Shown in pieces: positions 57,106 through 64,000 of a stretch of DNA of 64,000 bases. The first letter of the stretch is position 1, and each line of letters opens with the position of its first letter. Location: positions 1 to 64,000 of the forward strand of contig JAHDKO010000079.1 in NCBI GenBank assembly GCA_018436855.1, read 5' to 3'. Position numbers and translations under genes: made by a program. This DNA comes from Deltaproteobacteria bacterium (GTDB taxonomy: Bacteria; Desulfobacterota; Desulfomonilia; UBA1062). The notes beneath the pieces are model-generated. The model did no database searches. It had not been told where the DNA came from and saw only the letters and a program-made list of their open reading frames with translations.

Positions 57106-57613
57106 TCCCCATCTCTCTGATCCAGTTCTGGTAGGAGTCGAGAACCGACCTGAGCTCGGTGAAGAGGTTTGTTCTCTTGGCCTTCAGCTCGGCGAGCTCT
57201 TTTTCAAGGGCCGACTTCATCTGCTGGGCCTCGCTGAGGATCTCGCGCGTCCTTTCCTGGGCCTGCTCCTCGATCTCCCGCGCCTTCTGGTCGGCACCCT
57301 CGATCTTCTGCCGGGCCTCTTCCTGCATCGCGGATACCTTCCGTTGCGCCTCGGCGATCTTCATGTGCGCCTCCTGCTCGGCCAGCCTCTTCTTCTCGTC
57401 GGAGAACTGCTTGGCGGAAAGAAAGAGGTCTTCGAGGTCCTTCTGTTTTTCCTTCATGGAATCCAGCTCGCTCCTGAGCAGATTGTTTTCCTCGAGGAGC
57501 TCTTCCATGTCCTCGGCTATCCCCACCAGGAAGCTGGTGACCTCTTCCTTGTCGAACCCGGACAACCTCCCCCGAAAACGCTGCTCCCGTATCATTTCAG
57601 GCGTCAGTTGCAT
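57083..57613 (-). CDS. divIVA: DivIVA domain protein
   Basis: 176 residues. The N-terminal lipid-binding motif MIREQRFRGRLSGFDKEEV is followed by a long parallel coiled coil (about 40-160). DivIVA proteins sense negative membrane curvature at poles and septa in Gram-positive bacteria. Diderm forms are less studied. It overlaps yggT by 1 base (ATGA) and lies next to yggT (ylmG), as in the Gram-positive ylmG-divIVA pair. Confidence 0.9.
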   Translation of the reverse strand: MQLTPEMIREQRFRGRLSGFDKEEVTSFLVGIAEDMEELLEENNLLRSELDSMKEKQKDLEDLFLSAKQFSDEKKRLAEQEAHMKIAEAQRKVSAMQEEARQKIEGADQKAREIEEQAQERTREILSEAQQMKSALEKELAELKAKRTNLFTELRSVLDSYQNWIREMGNVDPAGK

Positions 57614-58209
57614 CAGAACACTCCTTTCAATTTTAAGTTGACCCCCAGACGGATGAGGGTTTGGGCTCCATAGGAGTTGATGAGCAGGATCAGCACGATG
57701 ATCAGTGCCGGGGTGAAGTCGATGCCTCCGTAAACCAGCGGAAGCCTCCTTCGGAACCAGGAGAACACGGGATAGGTCAGCGCGGAGATGATGCGCACGA
57801 TCGGGTTATAGGGGTTGGGGCTCACGAAGCTCAATACCGCGGAAACGATCACGACGATGAGATAAAAGCTCAGCAGCATGGAGACGGACTGCCCGAGCCC
57901 GATGAGGACATTCGCCAGGATGTTCCCCTGCTCGATCAGGATGGGGACCAGGGAAGAATCGAGGAAGATGACGAGCGCGATTGCGATGATGGGAGAGAAG
58001 TCCACACCCCCCGCGATGAGCGGCATATGGCGTCTGAGCCAGAGGAAGAGCGGCTCGGTGGTCCTGCGGAGGAACCGGACGACCGGGTTATAGGGATCGG
58101 GATTCACCCAGGATATCAGGGCGCCGATGATAATGATCCACAGATAGACCGTAAGCGCAACGTGAAGCAGCTGCCCGGCAAACGCAAGGGGATTGTTCAC
58201 TCCGTACAT
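57613..58209 (-). CDS. YggT family membrane protein (YlmG), two domains
   Basis: 198 residues from ATG 58209 with AGGAGG 7 bases before it. Two YGGT repeats, each with NP-containing loops (NPDPYNPVVRFLR; NPNPYNPIVRII), four to five hydrophobic segments in all. In Gram-positive bacteria and plastids this family acts in membrane and nucleoid organisation. It leads the divIVA and yggU genes. Confidence 0.88.
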   Translation of the reverse strand: MYGVNNPLAFAGQLLHVALTVYLWIIIIGALISWVNPDPYNPVVRFLRRTTEPLFLWLRRHMPLIAGGVDFSPIIAIALVIFLDSSLVPILIEQGNILANVLIGLGQSVSMLLSFYLIVVIVSAVLSFVSPNPYNPIVRIISALTYPVFSWFRRRLPLVYGGIDFTPALIIVLILLINSYGAQTLIRLGVNLKLKGVF

Positions 58210-58694
58210 GATTCCCTCCTGGCACACCCTTGGGAAATATTCCTTCCTGTATTGCCGTTTTCCGAAAGATATTGCAAGGATTTTTCACCCCTGTCAGAGC
58301 ACGGAGGGCACCCTGCTTCTTGCATGACCCCGGTTTATCAGCGGGAATTCCTGCTCCGGACGGCGAAAATCAGGGTATAAACAGCACGGTCTGAGCTGTT
58401 CAGATTGTCTCGACAGAACTTTTGGCTGCTTGTATTCATGCCGGATTATCCGTATCATACGGTTACCAACTCTGGACATTGCAGATATGTCCCGTTTGCC
58501 CATCATTGCTCTTGAGTGATCACGCAAGGGCACGGTAATATCACACCTGTTCAATATCAGTGTTGCAGCGGCATCTTTCCGGCTGGTCTAAAAAGGGGTA
58601 GTTGACCTGCATCCCGGTGTCTCGTTCAGAAGACCTTTCTGATCCGGGAAAAGATGCAGTGTTCTGATCATATTGAAAAGGAGGTTTGACAGGC
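58210..58694. other. intergenic region between yggT and the amidase gene
   Basis: 485 bases, divergent. One perfect 13-base inverted repeat CCGTATCATACGG (58450-58462) could be an operator. Several short frames were rejected. A GAAAAGGAGG site sits just before the amidase start. No terminator is needed here because the flanking genes point outward. Confidence 0.45.
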
Positions 58695-60296
58695 ATGAAA
58701 CGAGCAGGATCGGGGAAATCATGGCGTGCACTTCTGTGCTCGGGTATTCTTTTCTTCTGCCTCACAGCCGGGCTGAACAGCGCATCGGCTACAACCGGGG
58801 CAGACAGCCGGAAGCAGGGCTCGAATCATGAGCTGGTGTTTCTCCCGGCACACCGGCTTGCCGGTATGATCAGGGCGGGAGAGATAACCGCGGTCCAGGC
58901 CCTGGAGGCCTACCTGGATCAGATTTCCCGGCATAACGGAAAGATCAACGCCATTGTGACAATCGATTCCCAAGGTGCACGGGAACGGGCACGACAGGCG
59001 GACGAGGCCCTTGCCCGGGGGGAGATCTGGGGGCCGCTCCACGGGGTGCCGGTTACCATCAAGGACAATTATGCAACCAAGGGGATCCGCACCACGACCG
59101 GCTACCCCGGGCACGCCGACTATGTCCCGGATTTCAATGCAACGGTTGTGGAAAGGGTCCTGCAGGCAGGTGCGGTGATCATCGGCAAGACCAACCTGCC
59201 TCTGCTGGCGCTGGATTATCAGACGAACAACCCGGTTTTCGGCGCGACGAACAATCCATGGGATCTCGGCAGGACCCCGGGAGGAAGCACGGGCGGCGGG
59301 GCCGCTGCGGTGGCCGCCGGGATGTCGGCCCTGTCTCTGGGCAATGATATCGGCGGTTCGATCCGTGTGCCTGCTCACTTCTGCGGGATATACGGCATCA
59401 AACCCACCGAGAACATGGTCTCGAAACACGGTATGCACCCGGGGTTTCCAAGCCCCGAGTATCGCAGCATCCGCCATCTGGTCTCCTGCGGTCCGCTGGC
59501 CAGGTCTGTTGAAGACCTGAAGATCTGTCTGAAGGTGATCGCAGGCCCGGACAAGAAAGATGAAGATGTCCCGTATGTTCCGGCCGTGGACCCTCCCAAG
59601 CGGGAGCTTGCAGCATTGCAAATCGCCTGGACGGATGACATTGGCGGGGTCCCTGTCACCGGCGAGACACGGCAGGCACTGATGCGGTTCACTGACACCC
59701 TTTCAGAAAAGGGATGCACTGTCGAGCGGGCGCGCCCGGACAACTTCCGCCCGGAAGAGATCTGGAGCACGTATGGACAGATCATGGACATGGAAGTAGG
59801 GGTGCACGTCTCGTCGGGCTTGCGTTTGTTGAGCTATCTGTTCGGGAGATCGTACAGAAAAGACGTCCCTTTCCTGAGACTGGTCTTCCCCGTCACGTAC
59901 GACAAGTACATGAGAGCGCTAACCATCCGTGACGATCAGATCTCTTCCCTGGAAGGATTCCTGGACGAGTGGGATGTCTGGCTCTGCCCGGTAAGCTGTA
60001 CCCCTGCGTATCCGCATATCGCACCACAAAGATACTTCGGGCCGTATGTGCTGTATGACCGGCCGGTCATGGTGGATAAAGAGCCGGTCAACTATCTTGT
60101 GGCAAACGGATCGTACACCACGATCTTCAACCTGACCGGGAGCCCGGTGGTGGTGATACCCATCGGATACACCGGGCAGGGGCTTCCCATAGGTGTGCAG
60201 ATCATCGGCAAGCGCTGGCGCGACATTGAACTGCTTGAAATCGCCGCCATGCTCGACAAGGCCGCAGGCGCGTTTAAAAGCCCCCCGGGGTATTGA
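58695..60296 (+). CDS. exported amidase-signature protein
   Basis: 533 residues from ATG 58695 (AAGGAGG about 11 bases before). A signal peptide is clear: KR near the start, a hydrophobic run ALLCSGILFFCLTAGL and a likely cut after ASA. The Ser-cisSer-Lys triad is intact: Lys in VTIKDNYATK (near 125), GGSTGGG (near 197) and Ser in NDIGGSIRVPA (near 220). The mature protein is probably periplasmic, unlike the cytoplasmic GatA. Substrate unknown; peptide or peptidoglycan amide and other amides are possible. Confidence 0.87.
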   Translation: MKRAGSGKSWRALLCSGILFFCLTAGLNSASATTGADSRKQGSNHELVFLPAHRLAGMIRAGEITAVQALEAYLDQISRHNGKINAIVTIDSQGARERARQADEALARGEIWGPLHGVPVTIKDNYATKGIRTTTGYPGHADYVPDFNATVVERVLQAGAVIIGKTNLPLLALDYQTNNPVFGATNNPWDLGRTPGGSTGGGAAAVAAGMSALSLGNDIGGSIRVPAHFCGIYGIKPTENMVSKHGMHPGFPSPEYRSIRHLVSCGPLARSVEDLKICLKVIAGPDKKDEDVPYVPAVDPPKRELAALQIAWTDDIGGVPVTGETRQALMRFTDTLSEKGCTVERARPDNFRPEEIWSTYGQIMDMEVGVHVSSGLRLLSYLFGRSYRKDVPFLRLVFPVTYDKYMRALTIRDDQISSLEGFLDEWDVWLCPVSCTPAYPHIAPQRYFGPYVLYDRPVMVDKEPVNYLVANGSYTTIFNLTGSPVVVIPIGYTGQGLPIGVQIIGKRWRDIELLEIAAMLDKAAGAFKSPPGY

Positions 60297-60396
60297 TGCC
60301 GGGAAGACTCATCCAGGAAAGCACATTGCGAGGGCCTGTTCTTCAATGCGGAGAACCCCTCTTGCGATCCCAGAGAAGCTCTGGTACACAAAAGAT

Positions 60397-63300
60397 GTGA
60401 AATTGAAGAGGATTGAGATCCGGGGCTTCAAATCCATTGCCAAGAAGACTTCGCTGCCGGTTGCCGACGGGGTGACGTGCATTGCCGGGCCCAACGGCTG
60501 CGGGAAGAGCAATATCATCGACGCCGTCCGGTGGGCCTTGGGGGAGCAGTCGAACCGTTCCCTCCGCGCGGGGTCCATGAGCGAGGTGATCTTCTCCGGC
60601 ACCCAGGATGCGCCTCCCGGGTCCATGGCCGAGGTGGTCATGGAGTTTGCGCGGGACGGCGGCTACTTTCCCAAGAGCCTGGACGGTTTCGACGAGGTGT
60701 CCATCTCCCGGAGGCTCTACCGCACCGGCGAGAGCATCTATTCCCTGAACGGGGTCAGGTGCAGGCTCAAGGACATCACCGACCTGTTCCTGGACACCGG
60801 CCTCGACCGGCACGGGTATGCCATCGTGGAGCAGGGCAAGGTCAAGGACATCATCCAGTCCCGGCCCGAGGACATCCGCTATCTCATTGAAGAGGCGGCG
60901 GAGGTGGGAAGGTTCCGCTTCAAGCGGGCCGACGCCATCAAGCGCCTCGAAGCCACGGCAGTAAACCTCGAGCGGGTGCGGGACCTGCTGACCGAGGTTT
61001 CCCGGCAGAGAGACGAGCTGAAATCGCAGGCCAACAAGGCCCGCAGATATCAGAACCTGCGTTCGGAAATCAATTCGCTCACGAAGATGCTCTGGTCCTC
61101 CGAGATCCTGAAGATCACGGGCAAAAAAGAAAAGCTCGACGAGATGCTGCGGGAAGTGCGGCAGCAGGAGGAATCCTTCCACAGGCAGCACGAGGAGTAT
61201 ACCCGGGCCATGGCAGGCTTTGATGCCAAGCTGTCCGTGGTCCGCGGGAAGATGGATGAAATCAGGCGGGCCATCGAAGACACCCGTTCCCGGGAGCTGC
61301 TGGCAGAGGGCGAGATCGAGGCGAAGACAAACAGGGCCCGGGACATATCGTCCACCATCGAGATGCTCCAGAGCCGTATCGGGCAAATGACCCGGGAAAC
61401 CGGCGATCTCCGGGAAAAGAGCGAGCAGGACCGCAACCGGCTGGAAAAACTTTCCCGGGATATAGCACTGATCGAAGAGGAAATGGATTCCCGGCACCAG
61501 AACCTCGAATCCGTGGAAAAGGAATTCGGGTCCGTTGAGGGGGAGTACAACCAGAAGAGGGCCCAGCTTTTCGACGCGATCGGCCACTCCAGGGCGACCC
61601 AGCAGCGGATCTCGTCCATGGAGACAAGACGGCGCGAGGCCGAGACCAACGCGAGAAAAAGGCGCGCCGATCTGTCCGAGCTTGGGGCTCAAAAGGCCTC
61701 TCTGGAGGCGAAATACTCAGAGCTGGAAGAGGAATATGCTCAGGCCAGGTCACGGGCCGAGAGTCTTGGTGAAAAGATACAGTCGCTGTCGGAGGGGATG
61801 CGCGAGCTCCAGTCCCGGATAGAGGACACGGCCCACACCCAGGCCGGACTGGAGAAGACGCACGCTCAGCTCCTGGCAAAGATATCCATGCTCGAGAGGA
61901 TCATTCTCGCCGGAACCATGCCGCCGCCCAGGAATTTATCCACGAGCAACGGCACGAGGCGGGTCGCGGACGCCCTGAGGGCGAGAAGCGGATTCGAGGA
62001 GACCGTGGGCCTCTCTCTGGGGAAGGCGCTCGATTACCTGATCGTTCAGGACCATGAGGAGATCCTGAAGCTGGGCCGGATCGAGGACGGAGGCCCGGGG
62101 TACATCCCCCGGAGACCGCACCTGAACGGCCGGCCGACAGGGGCCGGCCCGCAGGGAGAGGGAGTCGTGGCATGTCTGGAGGAGCTCGTCGAGGCCCATG
62201 AAGGCTACGAGGACGTGGTTCACGCCCTGTCCGGAGACATGTGGGTGGTGGAGGATATTCACTGCGCCTTTTCGTTCTGGAAGCAGGGCATGAGGTCCTG
62301 TACCTTTGTCACCCGGGACGGCGTCATCCTCGAGCCCACAGGGGTCGTCCGGACCACCGCCGAGATGGCCAAATATGCCGAAGGGCTCAAGGCCAAGGCC
62401 GAGAAGGAAGAGCTCTCCCGGCAGGAGATCGCCCTGGGACGGGAGATCGTCTCGGCAAAAGAGCGTCTCGCCCGGCTCAGGCAGGAGATGCAGCGACTCA
62501 GAGAAGACCAGGAAAAGGCCGGGAGCGAGGAGCGGTCGCTCAGGGAAAAGACGGCAACCCTTTCTGAAAAAAAGAATGCCGCCTTGCGGGAGGTGGAACG
62601 CATTTGCGAGCGCGAGCAGTCTTACCGGCGCGACATCGAGATGTGGGAAGAAATGGTGAGAAAGGTCGAGAGCGATCTCGCAGATATCCACACACAAAAA
62701 CAGGAACTCGACCAGCAGATCGAATCCATGCAGGTTGAAGTCAAAGGGCTCGACGAAAAGAGGGCGGCCGCTGGGCAGCGGCTCCAGAGCGCCCGGGATG
62801 CGATCAGCGCTCACGCGCAGCGGATGGGCGAGCTCAAGGTTACAGCAGCGGCCACACGGCAGCGGCTCCAGGGAATCGAAGAGCAGCTCGAGGGCATATC
62901 GCGGCAGATCTCCCATGATACCGGCAAAAAGGAAGAACTCGTCAAGACGCACGCCTCGGTGCAGGATGCATTGGAGGAGTCCCGGAACCAGCTCCAGACG
63001 CTTAAGGATCAGGCCGGGAAGCAGCGTGAGGCCCTTGAGAACGCCACCCCCGAGCACGAAGAACTCGCGGATGCCCTGGCCTCGCTCACCCAGAGCAGGG
63101 ACGAGTGCCGGGAAACCATGGCCTCCCTGGAAAAAAAGCGAAACGAGATCCTCCTCAAGACCAGGGAGCAGGAGATCGCCCTGACCATGAGCAATGAACG
63201 TTTTGCCTCCCGGTTTTCCGGAGAAGAGCTCCCCGCTGTCGCGGAAGATTTCTCCCCCGACGATGCCCGGCAGAAGGTTGAAGCCCTGGAGGGCCGGATC

Positions 63301-63903
63301 GAGAAGATGGGCCAGATCAACTTCGCGTCCCTGGATGCCTTCGAGAACGTACAGGCCAGGTGGGACGACCTTCACCGGCAGTATGAGGACATCGTCCAGG
63401 CGAGCGCGCGGCTGAAAGAGGTTATCGCCAATATCGAAAAGCAGAGCGTCAAGGCCTTCACCGAGACCTTCGAGCAGGTGAAGTACCATTTCCAGGAGCT
63501 TTTCACGGCCATGTTCGGAGGGGGGAAGGCGGACCTGGTGCTCCTTGACGGCAACTCGCCAGACTCCGGGGTCGAGATACTGGCCTGTCCGCCCTTCAAG
63601 CGGCTCAAGTCCATGAGTCTGCTCTCGGAGGGCGAAAAGACGCTGTGCGCACTGAGCTTCATCTTCGCCCTGTTCAAGGTGCGGCCGTCACCTTTCTGCA
63701 TCCTCGACGAGGTGGACGCACCTCTCGACGATGCCAACGTGGTCCGCTTCAATCGCCTGATCCGGACCTTTGCCGGCGATTCCCAGTTCATCATCGTCAC
63801 GCACAACCGGCACACCATGGAAATGTCCGACATCCTCTACGGCGTGACCTTCGATGAACCGGGGATCAGTAAGGTGGTGTCCATGTCCCTCCAGGGGACA
63901 TAA
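60397..63903 (+). CDS. smc: chromosome segregation protein SMC
   Basis: 1168 residues from GTG 60397 (a weak RBS; a TTG 6 bases on is an alternative). Walker A is GPNGCGKSN at 31-39; long coiled coils flank a hinge (about 500-680) with TRRVADALRARSGFE; the C-terminal ATPase has the LLSEGEKTL signature and Walker B CILDEVDAPLDD. SMC condenses and aligns newly replicated DNA and is loaded by ParB at parS. No scpA or scpB is in view; the reading frame from 60193 begins inside the amidase gene and is not used. Confidence 0.96.
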   Translation: MKLKRIEIRGFKSIAKKTSLPVADGVTCIAGPNGCGKSNIIDAVRWALGEQSNRSLRAGSMSEVIFSGTQDAPPGSMAEVVMEFARDGGYFPKSLDGFDEVSISRRLYRTGESIYSLNGVRCRLKDITDLFLDTGLDRHGYAIVEQGKVKDIIQSRPEDIRYLIEEAAEVGRFRFKRADAIKRLEATAVNLERVRDLLTEVSRQRDELKSQANKARRYQNLRSEINSLTKMLWSSEILKITGKKEKLDEMLREVRQQEESFHRQHEEYTRAMAGFDAKLSVVRGKMDEIRRAIEDTRSRELLAEGEIEAKTNRARDISSTIEMLQSRIGQMTRETGDLREKSEQDRNRLEKLSRDIALIEEEMDSRHQNLESVEKEFGSVEGEYNQKRAQLFDAIGHSRATQQRISSMETRRREAETNARKRRADLSELGAQKASLEAKYSELEEEYAQARSRAESLGEKIQSLSEGMRELQSRIEDTAHTQAGLEKTHAQLLAKISMLERIILAGTMPPPRNLSTSNGTRRVADALRARSGFEETVGLSLGKALDYLIVQDHEEILKLGRIEDGGPGYIPRRPHLNGRPTGAGPQGEGVVACLEELVEAHEGYEDVVHALSGDMWVVEDIHCAFSFWKQGMRSCTFVTRDGVILEPTGVVRTTAEMAKYAEGLKAKAEKEELSRQEIALGREIVSAKERLARLRQEMQRLREDQEKAGSEERSLREKTATLSEKKNAALREVERICEREQSYRRDIEMWEEMVRKVESDLADIHTQKQELDQQIESMQVEVKGLDEKRAAAGQRLQSARDAISAHAQRMGELKVTAAATRQRLQGIEEQLEGISRQISHDTGKKEELVKTHASVQDALEESRNQLQTLKDQAGKQREALENATPEHEELADALASLTQSRDECRETMASLEKKRNEILLKTREQEIALTMSNERFASRFSGEELPAVAEDFSPDDARQKVEALEGRIEKMGQINFASLDAFENVQARWDDLHRQYEDIVQASARLKEVIANIEKQSVKAFTETFEQVKYHFQELFTAMFGGGKADLVLLDGNSPDSGVEILACPPFKRLKSMSLLSEGEKTLCALSFIFALFKVRPSPFCILDEVDAPLDDANVVRFNRLIRTFAGDSQFIIVTHNRHTMEMSDILYGVTFDEPGISKVVSMSLQGT

Positions 63904-63914
63904 GTGACAAATAG

Positions 63915-63938
63915 TTCTCCTGACGGAGAAATAATTTT
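63915..63938 (+). terminator. weak hairpin after smc
   Basis: TTCTCC/GGAGAA around a 4-base loop (63915-63930), then ATAATTTT. The short stem and interrupted T-run make it a doubtful terminator. Confidence 0.4.
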
Positions 63939-64000
63939 CTCTTCTCAAGCAAAGCTCTTGAAAAACCCGTTTATTTTTCATATGCATATTTTGCACGTAT

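Overview
The window is a gene-dense, moderately GC-rich piece of a bacterial chromosome made almost entirely of housekeeping genes. The mix points to a diderm of the former Deltaproteobacteria (Desulfobacterota and relatives): a type IV pilin, a long Gram-negative-type GyrB, Nif3 beside a zinc-ribbon protein, DivIVA with YggT, a DksA-like protein, and an M16 peptidase closing the nus/infB/pnp operon. This placement is an inference; there is no rRNA or taxon-specific gene to settle it. I see no prophage, insertion sequence, CRISPR array or defence island.

Layout. 1-2.9 kb: a pilin gene with its terminator, the Nif3/zinc-ribbon pair, and a CAU tRNA (probably tRNA-Ile2) with its own promoter and terminator. 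2.9-6.1 kb: a divergent pair, a large unfamiliar protein with GAPDH-like motifs in an unusual order, and an LhgO-type FAD oxidoreductase. 6.2-9.6 kb: lepB-pyrR-pyrB-pyrC. 9.8-13.3 kb: dTDP-sugar genes (rfbA-like, rfbB, rfbD) preceded by truA. 13.7-24.9 kb: a long minus-strand RNA/translation operon, tRNA-Gly-rimP-nusA-ylxR/rnpM-infB-DUF503-rbfA-nrnA-truB-rpsO-pnp-M16 peptidase. 25.2-28.0 kb: yjbQ, tatD, suhB and a small membrane PH-domain protein. 28.2-36.1 kb: a chromosome-maintenance block, parS-parA-parB-dnaN-gyrB-gyrA, ending in a strong terminator. 36.7-42.2 kb: dksA-like-purL-purQ and moeA on the minus strand. 42.3-45.0 kb: an HDOD protein coupled to a GAF-class III nucleotide cyclase. 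45.3-48.7 kb: a thiolase and a FadB-type enzyme (beta-oxidation). 48.8-56.8 kb: rho-rpmE-prfA-prmC-murA-hisD-CCA/poly(A) enzyme-CBS protein. 56.8-58.2 kb: yggT-divIVA-yggU on the minus strand. 58.7-63.9 kb: an exported amidase and smc.

Many genes overlap by 1-35 bases (ATGA or GTGA junctions), so translational coupling is the rule. Several starts were moved inward from the longest reading frame because a Shine-Dalgarno sequence or a promoter places them there.

Points most worth a second look: (1) the 588-residue GAPDH-like protein at 2909-4675; (2) a three-copy intergenic repeat family (one copy after tatD, two in tandem after gyrA); (3) a consensus parS upstream of parA and a degenerate parS-like palindrome after gyrA; (4) a PurL with two PurS-like halves fused at its N terminus and a separate PurQ; (5) the translation operon, whose only clear promoter lies upstream of tRNA-Gly with a terminator ending about 9 bases before rimP; (6) the YlxR/RnpM protein with a second, L7Ae-like half. 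I found no convincing wholly new multi-gene system; the GAPDH-like protein is the best single candidate for undescribed biochemistry.
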